From positions 1-64,000 of the forward strand of contig NZ_JBFCVK010000003.1 of NCBI RefSeq assembly GCF_040712085.1: DNA of 64,000 nucleotides, given 5' to 3'. Shown piece by piece: positions 39,260 to 46,887 of the stretch. The stretch comes from Aquibaculum sediminis. GTDB lineage: Bacteria > Pseudomonadota > Alphaproteobacteria > Kiloniellales > DSM-21159. A model generated the notes under the pieces. That model had not been told where the DNA came from. It saw only the letters and a list, made by a program, of their open reading frames with translations, and did not search any database. Positions within the stretch are counted from its first letter, which is position 1, and each line of letters starts with the position of its first letter. Position numbers and translations under genes: made by a program.

Positions 39260-40471
39260 ATGCCCTGTCGAAAGCAGGGATACCGGACGCTGCATCTGTT
39301 GCTCGCGCTGCTGCTGCTCCTCGGACTGGGGAGCCAGGCAGCGGCGCGGCCGTCGGTGCTTGACGCGCGGATCGGCACCCACCCGGACATGACGCGGGTG
39401 GTGCTGGAACTCAGCGAGCGCTCCTCCTGGCGCGTCTTCGCGCTGCCGGATCCCTATCGTGTGGTCATCGACCTGCAGGAGGTCACCTGGAACGACCCGC
39501 CAGGAGAGATCGCCGGCGGCTACGTCTCGGCCCTGCGCTATGGCCTCTTCACGCCCGGCACCAGCCGCGTGGTGCTCGATCTCGACCGACCGGCGGGCGT
39601 GCGCCGGGTGCTGGAACTGCCGCCCCAGTCCGGACGCAGTCACCGGCTGGTGGTGGACCTGGAACCCGTGCCGGCCAACGCCTTTAAGAGCGCGGAGGTC
39701 GGCCGTCTGCGCGAATCGGCCCAGCCGCTGGCGCCCATAGACATCGCCCTGCCCGGCGTCCCGTCGCCACCGCGCGACCATCGCCCGACCATCGTCATCG
39801 ATGCCGGCCATGGCGGCATCGACCCGGGCGCCATCGGCGTTTCGGGCACCAAGGAAAAGGACCTGGTCCTGAGCTACGCCCGCAGCCTGCGCGACGCGCT
39901 TGCGGCTACCGGGCGCTATCGCGTGGTGATGACCCGCGACGACGACCGCTTCATCCCGCTGCGCCAGCGCTTCGCCATCGCCGAGAAGTCCCGCGGCGAC
40001 CTCTTCATCTCCTTCCATGCCAACACCCACCCTTCGGGCGACATCCGCGGCGCCTCGGTCTACACCCTGTCTGAAGAGGCGTCTGACGCCGAAGCCGCCG
40101 CCCTGGCGGCGAAGGAGAACCGCGCCGATGCCGTGGGCGGCCTCAACCTGGCCTCCCGGCCGGCCGAGGTGGGGCAAATCCTGCTGGGCCTGGCGCAGCG
40201 CGACACCATGAACCTCTCCAAGACCTACGCGGCCATGCTGGTGGACTCCCTGGGCCAGCGGGTGGAGCTGCTGCGCAACACCCACCGCTTCGCCGGCTTC
40301 GCGGTGCTGAAGTCCCCGACCGTGCCCTCCGTGCTGCTGGAAATCGGCTACATCTCCAACCGCCATGAGGAGCGCCGCCTGCGCGACCCGGCCCACCGCC
40401 AGCGCTTCACCGAGAGCGTCGTGGACGCGATCCGCCGTCACTTCGAGGTGCAGCAGGCCTGGAACCGCTGA
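39260..40471 (+). CDS. N-acetylmuramoyl-L-alanine amidase (AmiC type)
   Basis: Cell-division amidase that splits septal peptidoglycan. The 403-residue protein has a signal peptide (TLHLLLALLLLLGLGSQAAA), an N-terminal AMIN domain (about 30-140) that targets the septum, and a C-terminal Amidase_3 zinc domain. Zinc ligands are visible in VIDAGHGGIDPGAIG (about 178-192) and SFHANTH, and the catalytic Glu in LLEIGYISNRHEE (about 362). AGGGGG precedes the ATG. The tRNA-Met gene follows after 116 bp. Confidence 0.94.
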   Translation: MPCRKQGYRTLHLLLALLLLLGLGSQAAARPSVLDARIGTHPDMTRVVLELSERSSWRVFALPDPYRVVIDLQEVTWNDPPGEIAGGYVSALRYGLFTPGTSRVVLDLDRPAGVRRVLELPPQSGRSHRLVVDLEPVPANAFKSAEVGRLRESAQPLAPIDIALPGVPSPPRDHRPTIVIDAGHGGIDPGAIGVSGTKEKDLVLSYARSLRDALAATGRYRVVMTRDDDRFIPLRQRFAIAEKSRGDLFISFHANTHPSGDIRGASVYTLSEEASDAEAAALAAKENRADAVGGLNLASRPAEVGQILLGLAQRDTMNLSKTYAAMLVDSLGQRVELLRNTHRFAGFAVLKSPTVPSVLLEIGYISNRHEERRLRDPAHRQRFTESVVDAIRRHFEVQQAWNR

Positions 40472-40587
40472 CCGCCCGCCAGGACGCTTCGCAACTGCCA
40501 TCTGCACTACAGCTTTTTCCCAGCGCGCGGCGCTGCAGCACGCTTGACAGGGACCACCCCCGCTTCCTATTACAAGGCGCCCTCCGG

Positions 40588-40664
40588 GGCGGGGTAGCTC
40601 AGCTGGTTAGAGCAGCGGAATCATAATCCGCGTGTCGGGGGTTCAAGTCCCTCCCCCGCTACCA
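40588..40664 (+). tRNA. tRNA-Met (CAT), elongator type
   Basis: A 77-nt cloverleaf with encoded CCA. Acceptor GGCGGGG/CCCCGCT, D-loop with GCTCAGCTGGTTAGAGC, anticodon stem GCGGA/TCCGC with loop ATCATAA (anticodon CAT) and T-arm GGGGGTTCAAGTCCC. The near-complete acceptor pairing indicates the elongator form, since the initiator has a mismatch at 1-72. Confidence 0.97.
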
Positions 40665-40672
40665 TCAAAAAG

Positions 40673-40709
40673 GCCCGCCAGGTCAACGACTTGGCGGGCT
40701 TTTGTTTTT
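40673..40709 (+). terminator. Terminator after tRNA-Met
   Basis: An 8-bp stem GCCCGCCA/TGGCGGGC followed by TTTTGTTTTTG, a clear rho-independent signal that separates the tRNA from the CsgG-type operon. Confidence 0.9.
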
Positions 40710-40865
40710 GTGGGCCGCACGGCCACCGCCCTGCGGTGACGAACTCATCCCCCGCCCCAGATTCAAAATCGCATCGCCGCGCCACCTCCGCCGTCACTCG
40801 CAGCGTGAACTTTCACCGGCAGGTAGCAATCGCGGGAGGAAAAGTCCGCCCATACAATTATTCCC

Positions 40866-40894
40866 TTGCGGACATTCTTTAGGCATTCTAATAA
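40866..40894 (+). promoter_or_regulatory. Candidate promoter of the CsgG-type operon
   Basis: TTGCGG, 17 bp, TAATAA in a locally AT-rich stretch. The start point would fall near 40901, about 70 nt before the first gene. The upstream tRNA terminator and the terminator at 43325-43365 frame one three-gene transcript. Confidence 0.55.
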
Positions 40895-40972
40895 AATTTG
40901 ATAGCAACGCCACTTGTTCAAGACAGCGTGATGCAAACGCAGATTGATGGCTTGCAGCGAGGAAATGTGACA

Positions 40973-41449
40973 ATGATCAAAATCTGCCTCTTATCCGGCT
41001 GCTGCGCAATGCTGCTGTGGTCAGCAAACGCCGCAGCGCAGAGCAACAACCCCTCTTCCGATTGGAACGGCAGTTATCAGTTCCGCTCTCCGCAACAGAT
41101 ACAAGTTCGTCTGCTGGAAGCCGAAATGATCGAGCGCAAGAGCAACGACTACTATTCGGAGTTCGGGAGAAGCAACACCACCGTCTACCAGAACACGAAT
41201 GTTGAGGGCGACGTCAACAACGACAACTCTCGCGAGTTCACGAACAATTTTCCAGAGGGCTACGACCAGCCCCTCGATCAAGGCGATACAACCACCACGG
41301 CGGTCGGCGCGATCAACAACACTGCGGTCGACATAAGCAACGGCAGCAACATCAACATCGACTCTCTCGCGGACTCGGCCGGATGTCAGGATGGCGGTAT
41401 CCGCGTCTCTAGCAATCCCGGCCAGAGCGGCGGATTTGCGGGCTGCTGA
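40973..41449 (+). CDS. Small secreted Asn/Thr-rich protein, candidate fibre or plug subunit
   Basis: Not a family I can name. The 158-residue product starts at the ATG 40973 (GAGGAA 8 nt upstream) with a signal peptide ending ANAAAQ. The mature N-terminus has WNGSYQFRSP (residues 31-40) and a charged helix (VRLLEAEMIERKSNDYY). The middle is Asn-rich (TTVYQNTNVEGDVNNDNSREFTNN). Residues 110-122 (AVGAINNTAVDIS) match a repeat found twice in the third gene of this operon. The end is Gly/Ser-rich with Cys138 and a terminal Cys158. Its place directly before a CsgG-type secretion gene suggests it is exported by, or works with, that channel. HfaA-like or CsgF-like roles are possible. Confidence 0.65.
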   Translation: MIKICLLSGCCAMLLWSANAAAQSNNPSSDWNGSYQFRSPQQIQVRLLEAEMIERKSNDYYSEFGRSNTTVYQNTNVEGDVNNDNSREFTNNFPEGYDQPLDQGDTTTTAVGAINNTAVDISNGSNINIDSLADSAGCQDGGIRVSSNPGQSGGFAGC

Positions 41450-41498
41450 TAGAACAAGCTGACGCTTAATAATTTCTGAGAACTCGGGGGTGGGGATA

Positions 41499-42548
41499 AT
41501 GGGGAAGCTTCGGCTTGCGGTGGTTGGTGCTGCGCTACTTGGATTGGCCGGTTGTGCTGGTGGCACAGGCGTAGAGATGCCGCTAAAGAACGCGCCCATG
41601 GTCAAGGGGCCGCCTGTACAGGATATCGTGACCCCCTATGACGAAGCTTTGATGTGCCTGAATGGGCGGATCAGCAAGGGCTTGAGCTTCGCGGTAGGGG
41701 CGGTTCTGGATCAGACCGGCAAGGAACAGCTGACCGACGGCGGCGCCGGCCGTTTTGTCACACAAGGGGCCGGCGACATCGTTCAAAGCGCCCTTTTCAA
41801 GGCGGGCACTCCCCTCGTGAACCGCCGCGATCCGCGGGTCATGGTCAATGAGATGCAGTGGGGGCTGCGTAACGCTGCGTCCCTGGTTCCTGCGACCTTC
41901 CACATTACTGGCAGCATCAATTCGCTGGATTTCATTCCGGGCTCGGGCCTCGACGTCTCCATCTCTGGCGTCGGACCGCGCTATCGACAGCACCGCATAC
42001 TCGTGGGCCTGGACCTGGCGGTCACAGAGACCAGCAGCGGGCGGATCGTGGCCAACGTGCCTTTGCAGAAGCAGGTCTTTGCCGAGGAGTTCGGGGTAGG
42101 CGTCGGCCGTTTCTTCGGGGATACGCTCGTTTCCATCGACATCGGTGGCCAGAATCGAGAAGCGCTACACTTTGCGCTGCGCGAAATGCTGAACCTCGCC
42201 ACCTTTGAGCTCCTGACACAGATGATGCCTCAGGAGACCTGGGCGGAGTGCAAGACGCAACTTGCGCAGCTGCACGGCAGCGATGCTGCTGCGCCGTCCG
42301 GAAAACACCCTGCTCCTGCGCGCGTGGGCGGCGAGACGAACGACCAACATTCAGAGAACGAGGGGCAGGAGCCGAAAGCGGCCCCTGCCCAAGAGGATCC
42401 AAGCGGTTCAGTCATCCCAGAGGCCAATGTGCCCTGGTACAAGCCGCTGGATGATGCCTCTGACTCGGAGAAAGCTGAGGAGTCGGATCCTGATCAGCTT
42501 TCCCCGGTCAATGGCAGTCAGCGCGAAGTTGATGTTCGCTTGTTCTGA
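41499..42548 (+). CDS. CsgG/HfaB-family outer-membrane secretion lipoprotein
   Basis: Predicted pore-forming lipoprotein of the curli (CsgG) or holdfast-anchor (HfaB) secretion type. The 349-residue product has a lipobox (LLGLAGC, Cys19). The core follows CsgG: FAVGAVLDQTGKEQ (CsgG VYNIQDETG), THFxITGS-like FHITGSINSLDF, then SGVGPRYRQHRILVGLDLAVTETSSGRIVANV and an equivalent of the CsgG C-terminal helices (LHFALREMLNLATFELL). Beyond about residue 250 there is an extra acidic, Pro/Glu-rich tail of about 95 residues. The start could also be the GTG at 41490. Both flanking genes encode secreted repeat-like proteins, its probable cargo. Confidence 0.85.
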   Translation: MGKLRLAVVGAALLGLAGCAGGTGVEMPLKNAPMVKGPPVQDIVTPYDEALMCLNGRISKGLSFAVGAVLDQTGKEQLTDGGAGRFVTQGAGDIVQSALFKAGTPLVNRRDPRVMVNEMQWGLRNAASLVPATFHITGSINSLDFIPGSGLDVSISGVGPRYRQHRILVGLDLAVTETSSGRIVANVPLQKQVFAEEFGVGVGRFFGDTLVSIDIGGQNREALHFALREMLNLATFELLTQMMPQETWAECKTQLAQLHGSDAAAPSGKHPAPARVGGETNDQHSENEGQEPKAAPAQEDPSGSVIPEANVPWYKPLDDASDSEKAEESDPDQLSPVNGSQREVDVRLF

Positions 42549-42611
42549 TTTTGGCAACAGAGCGCCCGAGCATCAACCCAATCATTCATCACCTAAGTTT
42601 GGGAGGGTTAA

Positions 42612-43283
42612 ATGCGTAAAGTACTTCTTTCGGCATCCGCCGCGGTCTTGGCGTTGGGCATTTCCACTGCTGCGCAGGCAGCTGACATCAATGATGCAGA
42701 CGTTAATATTGCAAACATTGCCGTCAACTACGTCCCGGGCAACTTCGGGCCTGCGATCGATGGCTCCATTAACGTTTCCGCCGAAGGTGGCGACATCGGC
42801 CATCAGGGCTGGCATGAAGGCCGCGATCTGGGTGTCAGCGAAACCTTCGCGGCCGGCGCTGTCAACCAGACCGACGTGAACATCGGCCGCAATGCAGCCT
42901 CCGGCGCCTTCTCGGTGGACAGCACGTCCTATTCGAGCCGGGACAGCTTGGAGATCGACGAGATCACCAACGTGCACTACGACGAAGGCGGCTTCGGCGG
43001 GGCCGAGCTGGGCTACTTTGACGTGGACGGCGTCGATTACTGGTCGTCCTCACGCTTCAGTGATCTCGATGTGGCCGGCAACTTCGCCTACGAAGGCGTT
43101 GCTGCGACCAACATCGTGAACGTGGCGCTCAACTTTGAGAGCATCGACGGCAGTGCCAACTACGTTGCGGACGGCTGGATGTCCAGCATCGGCAACATCG
43201 GTGCGATCAGCACCAGCGCCATCGGCGCCCTTAACGTCACCACGGCAACCATCGGCATTCCGGGCAACCTCGGAGATCTCTGA
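42612..43283 (+). CDS. Secreted protein with internal duplication, candidate fibre subunit
   Basis: No family recognised. GGGAGGG precedes the ATG. The 223-residue product has a clean signal peptide (MRKVLLSASAAVLALGISTA, cut near AQA). The mature protein has no Cys, is rich in Asn, Gly, Ala, Ser and Asp, and contains two related units: residues 32-92 and 167-215. Each runs NI-x-N-[IV]-A-[VL]-N-[YF], IDGS, and A-x-GA-[VL]-N-x-T-x-x-x-IG. Between them is a Tyr/Ser/Asp-rich segment (FSVDSTSYSSRD). Beta-strand-like alternation and Asn/Gly turns resemble functional-amyloid subunits, but the sequence is not CsgA-like. A strong terminator follows. Confidence 0.7.
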   Translation: MRKVLLSASAAVLALGISTAAQAADINDADVNIANIAVNYVPGNFGPAIDGSINVSAEGGDIGHQGWHEGRDLGVSETFAAGAVNQTDVNIGRNAASGAFSVDSTSYSSRDSLEIDEITNVHYDEGGFGGAELGYFDVDGVDYWSSSRFSDLDVAGNFAYEGVAATNIVNVALNFESIDGSANYVADGWMSSIGNIGAISTSAIGALNVTTATIGIPGNLGDL

Positions 43284-43324
43284 TCCGGACAACTGACGCG
43301 ACTAGAGGCCGTCAGAGTCTATTT

Positions 43325-43365
43325 GCCGGCGGCGAGATCCAGCTCGCCGCCGGCGTAATATTTTT
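43325..43365 (+). terminator. Terminator of the CsgG-type operon
   Basis: A 12-bp stem GCCGGCGGCGAG/CTCGCCGCCGGC with a 6-nt loop, followed by GTAATATTTTTG. A strong rho-independent signal 41 bp after the third gene. Confidence 0.92.
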
Positions 43366-43980
43366 GCATTCCCTAACGGGCAGCTTGGATTCAAAACCTG
43401 CAACGAATGCAGCTACTGCTCGCACCTTCTCGCACCGGCCGACCCCGCCAGTACTTGCGCCGCACGACGGTATCGTGCCTGAGCATGCCTCTCCAGGCGC
43501 CGAAACTCCTTCAGGAACTTGCGCTTCGAGCGTGCGAACAATGCCCTGTCCGTGCAGGTTTGTCCGCCGCACAGAACCTTGCAAACCGCGATCACCAGGA
43601 TCTTGTGCATCCCGGGGGCTCAAGTCACTCGGCTGCGGTCGCCAGACAATCCCGACGAATCAACGATTTAGGAGGATCTCTTGTTGCCATAACCGTGGGC
43701 TCCCTGTTGCAGTGCCTCATCAGGCCAAAGCGCCTCCCAAGGTGTGGAGACCGTGAGCATCGGCGACTGACGAGGGGCTTGCCGCCCGCACAGCAAGCGG
43801 GCAACAAGCGTAACTGCGGGCGGCTCCATTCGGGCCGCCCGTTTCCATTCGCAGCGGCAGCTGAGCCGGGGCAGATTTCTCGCCGCGCGCCACGCCCGGT
43901 GCTTGCGGCTCGGGGGCGCTTTCGCTAACGTCCGCGCCATCGTCGACCCGGGCCCCGCGGGCCCCTTTGCCTACACCTGC
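43366..43980. other. Degenerate region before tRNA-Ser
   Basis: A 615-bp stretch with no intact gene. It contains the transposase remnant at 43413-43610 (minus) and otherwise only short frames in several phases without ribosome sites. It looks like decayed mobile-element DNA sitting between the CsgG-type operon and tRNA-Ser. Confidence 0.45.
43413..43610 (-). pseudogene. ISAs1-family transposase N-terminal remnant
   Basis: A 65-codon frame reading KILVIAVCKVLCGGQTCTD and ALFARSKRKFLKEFRRLE. This resembles the N-terminal domain of ISAs1/H-repeat transposases (pattern ILxIAxCAVLCGxxxWxxxxxFGxxKxxFLxxFLxLE). The expected Trp is Cys, and a stop codon lies just upstream in frame. After the block the frame degenerates and no DDE catalytic domain follows. 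No inverted repeats were found. It is a fossil, not an active element. Confidence 0.55.
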
Positions 43981-44071
<91 letters not shown>

Positions 44072-44282
44072 CCCATAGTAGAGTGTTCCGCTCGTCCGGC
44101 TCTTCCCCATTATCGGGGGATGGGCATTCATCAGACCCGATTGATGACGCCGTTCGAGCCGCAGAGGGCAAGGACCCTCATACGGTAATTCTGGAAATTC
44201 CAGTCCCGATCCTGCCCCGTCCAGGCCGTGGCACCCTGCGTTTGCGGCCAGCGATAAGCGAACAGCCACGCCGAAACGAACG

Positions 44283-44309
44283 GCCACCCCCAGCAATCCC
44301 GGGGGTGGC
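44283..44309. terminator. Hairpin between tRNA-Ser and osmC-type gene
   Basis: A 9-bp stem GCCACCCCC/GGGGGTGGC lies 24 bp beyond the OsmC stop codon, in the convergent gap after tRNA-Ser. No clear T-run follows on either strand. Confidence 0.5.
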
Positions 44310-44332
44310 GCGTCCGCTCTTACACTTTACGG

Positions 44333-44917
44333 TCAAGCCATAACGCGTTCGATGACAACGGGGACCGGTCGGCACACAGTGTTGCAGACTGGCGAGTGCT
44401 GCTGTGCATAGGCGAGCAGGTCGTCGAGTTCCTCCTCCGAACAGTCCGCGTCCACCTGCATGCGGATGTTGATCTGCCGGTAGCCGGCCGGAACGGTCTC
44501 ATCAAGACCGAGCAGCCCCTGGAGATCGATGTCGCCCATCAGTTCGGTCGACATCCGATGAATGGTGATACCGCGTGCCATGGCGTGCAGGACAAAGGTC
44601 GTGGTGACGCAGCCGGCAAGGGCATGCAGCAGGAACTCGACCGGGTTGGCGCCCTCGTTGTTGCCGAGCAGCACCGGCGGCTCACCATTGGTGAACTCGA
44701 AGGCAGCGGTGCGCGAGGTATCCTCTCGCCCGGCACCGAAGAAGTCGCGAATTGTCGAGCGGTTCTCACCGCCGCTGACCCATGTGTTTCGCGCGCGGAA
44801 CTGAAACTGGGCGAGACTCTTGTCGGCCTTCAGTGCCTCGATGGTGTCGAGGGCGGCCTGGACATTGATACCATTAACGAAATGCGCCATCTCGGCGGTA
44901 GCGTGCTGTGTGGTCAT
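44333..44917 (-). CDS. OsmC family peroxidase-like protein
   Basis: Cysteine-based peroxide or organic-hydroperoxide detoxifying protein, 194 residues. The redox pair is visible: Cys103 in LHALAGCVTTTFVLHAMA and Cys178 in HSPVCNTVCRPVPV. NPVEFLLHAL and the C-terminal YAQQHSPV block are OsmC/Ohr signatures. The N-terminus of about 40 residues (VNGINVQAALDTIEALKADKS) is typical of the longer OsmC-like subgroup. It is divergent from a GlxA-type regulator across 137 bp, a likely regulatory pair. Confidence 0.9.
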   Translation of the reverse strand: MTTQHATAEMAHFVNGINVQAALDTIEALKADKSLAQFQFRARNTWVSGGENRSTIRDFFGAGREDTSRTAAFEFTNGEPPVLLGNNEGANPVEFLLHALAGCVTTTFVLHAMARGITIHRMSTELMGDIDLQGLLGLDETVPAGYRQINIRMQVDADCSEEELDDLLAYAQQHSPVCNTVCRPVPVVIERVMA

Positions 44918-45054
44918 GATTGAACTCCATCCTTTGGGTTTCTGCCAGGCCGCGAACCGGCGCCGGCGATGACCACAATTTAGGACTTGACAGAGTCGCG
45001 CATCAGCGTGGTTCTTGCCAGAATCGTTCCCTTTACGCCAGTTTCAGAAAAGCG

Positions 45055-46191
45055 ATGGCGCGCGCGCAACCGGGTCCCGTTGACGCCTTGATCCTGGCGC
45101 TTCCCGAAACCGCCGGATCGTCGCTCTATGGCATGGTCGATGTGCTTGCCGCCACCGGTACCGTTTGGCGGGAACTGGTGGGCGAGGAGCCGGGACCGCG
45201 CATGATCCAGCCGCGCATCGTTTCGGAGACTCGCGAGCCGTTCACCTGCGGCAACGCCATTCCCGTTCACCCGGAGCTCTCCTTCAGCGAAACATCCGTG
45301 GCAGACATCCTGATCATCCCGGAGCTTTGGTTGGCACCGACGGACGATCTGAGTGATCGATATGCCGAGCTGAAGGAATGGATCCGGCACTGCTACCAGC
45401 GCGGCAGTACGATCTACACCGCCTGTTCCGGTTCGATTCTCCTGGCAACGACTGGTTTGCTGGATGGCCGCGAGGCGACGTCGCACTGGGGTTACCAGGA
45501 CCTGTTCCGAAGAAGCTTTCCGAGCGTGCGCTTCAACCCGCAGCCCAGTCTCGTCGTTGCCGATCCAGCGGCGCGGATCGTCACCGCAGGCGGGACCACA
45601 TCGTGGCACGACCTCGCCCTGCACATCGTCGCGCGACACTGTCATCCGGGAGAAGCGCTGCGCATTGCCAAGGTGTATCTGCTGAAGTGGCACAGTGAAG
45701 GCCAGCTGCCCTTTGCCAGTCTGGTTCGACGACAGCCCCATGCCGATTCCGTCGTCCGTCGTGCCGAGGACTGGCTCACGCGGAACTTCCGGGAGCCCAA
45801 TGCCGTCTCGGGTGTGGTCTCGGCCTGCAGCATTCCGGAACGCACATTGAAGCGTCGATTCAAGGCTGCGACGGGCGCGCCCCTGCTCGTGCATGTCCAG
45901 AATCTGCGCATCGAAGAGGCCAAACGCCTGCTCGAAGCCACAGCCACATCAGCGGATGAGATCGCCGCGCTCGTCGGCTACGACAATCCGGCATTCTTCC
46001 GCCGGCTGTTCAAGCGATTCACCGGCCTGACCCCCGGAGCCTATCGCCGGCTGTTCCGTCCGCAAACCATCGCGGCCGCAGCAGCTCCAATAGGACTCCC
46101 GAAGTTAGCCCAACTCGAGCTCCACTCACTCGGAGGACACAGCAAGGCCCGTGACGCGGGCCCGTCACCGTCACCACAGGTCTTTCGCTGA
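45055..46191 (+). CDS. GlxA family AraC-type transcription regulator (1)
   Basis: A 378-residue regulator with an N-terminal DJ-1/PfpI-like domain (about 8-185; DALILALPETAGSSLYGMVD, with Cys in IYTACSGSILLATTGLLDGREATSHW) and a C-terminal AraC DNA-binding domain (about 235-335; SIPERTLKRRFKAATG, DEIAALVGYDNPAFFRRLFKRFTGLTP in parts). A Pro/Ser-rich tail of about 40 residues follows. Start at the ATG 45055 matches the family N-terminus. It is divergent from the OsmC gene and is probably its regulator. The effector is unknown. Confidence 0.9.
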   Translation: MARAQPGPVDALILALPETAGSSLYGMVDVLAATGTVWRELVGEEPGPRMIQPRIVSETREPFTCGNAIPVHPELSFSETSVADILIIPELWLAPTDDLSDRYAELKEWIRHCYQRGSTIYTACSGSILLATTGLLDGREATSHWGYQDLFRRSFPSVRFNPQPSLVVADPAARIVTAGGTTSWHDLALHIVARHCHPGEALRIAKVYLLKWHSEGQLPFASLVRRQPHADSVVRRAEDWLTRNFREPNAVSGVVSACSIPERTLKRRFKAATGAPLLVHVQNLRIEEAKRLLEATATSADEIAALVGYDNPAFFRRLFKRFTGLTPGAYRRLFRPQTIAAAAAPIGLPKLAQLELHSLGGHSKARDAGPSPSPQVFR

Positions 46192-46209
46192 TCGGGTCAA
46201 TCCCGCCGG

Positions 46210-46656
46210 TCAGCAGTCGGACGCGAGCATCCTGTTATAGCGACGCTGCATCTCTTCGGGGTCGACATCTTCGATCGCGTGGCCGATCAGCCAGTCGTAG
46301 CCGAAGGGATCACGCACCGTCCCCGACCGCTCCCCGTAGAACTGGTCCTGCGCGGGGCGCGACAGCGCGCCTCCGGCTTCGACGGCCTTGGCGATCATCG
46401 CGTCGGCGTCGTCGACATGGAGATGGATGGCCACGGCGCCGGGCCCCTCGGGGTCGAGGGCATGGATGCCGAATTCCGGGAATGGATCGGACAGCATGAC
46501 GATGGCCTCGCCGAACAGAAGCTCGGCGTGCCCGATGCGGCCACCGGGCTCCGTCAGGCGGAACTTCTCCACGGCGCCAAAGGCGCGCGTGTAAAAGGCG
46601 ATCGCCGCTTCGGCGTTGCTCACGCGAAGATAGGGGAAGACCTCGTGTATCGACAT
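46210..46656 (-). CDS. VOC family (glyoxalase/PhnB-like) protein
   Basis: A 148-residue vicinal-oxygen-chelate protein of the YdcC/PhnB type: MSIHEVFPYLRVSNAEAAIAFYTRAFGA, HAELLFGEAIVMLSD, and RDPFGYDWLIGHAIEDVDPEEMQRRY are the family blocks. It would be a small dimeric protein with a metal-site cleft; in this subgroup the catalytic role is often unproven. The C-terminal EEMQRR helix fits 3-demethylubiquinone/PhnB-like members. It lies downstream of the second GlxA regulator on the same strand after 231 bp. Confidence 0.88.
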   Translation of the reverse strand: MSIHEVFPYLRVSNAEAAIAFYTRAFGAVEKFRLTEPGGRIGHAELLFGEAIVMLSDPFPEFGIHALDPEGPGAVAIHLHVDDADAMIAKAVEAGGALSRPAQDQFYGERSGTVRDPFGYDWLIGHAIEDVDPEEMQRRYNRMLASDC

Positions 46657-46887
46657 GGCGCTTTCCTTTCCGACAGTGTCTCGCCCACCCTGGCGCGAGT
46701 CCGGCCGGGTGTCTTGAAAGGAGTCTGACCGGCCGAACCCAGGCCACGAGCGGCACATGGTGCGGCGCGTGGCTCCGCGCGGCGAATGGCCCAAGCGCGG
46801 GCTGGGGCGGACGGGTGAGGATCATCGCTTCGTTTCCTTCCGGCAACCAGGGTGTGTCCACGGCCGGCAGGTGATGGAATCCGCAGT

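Noticed and set aside
43364..43928. Small plus-strand frames before tRNA-Ser
   Set aside because: They overlap each other and the transposase remnant, lack ribosome sites, and show Arg/Pro-rich noise composition.
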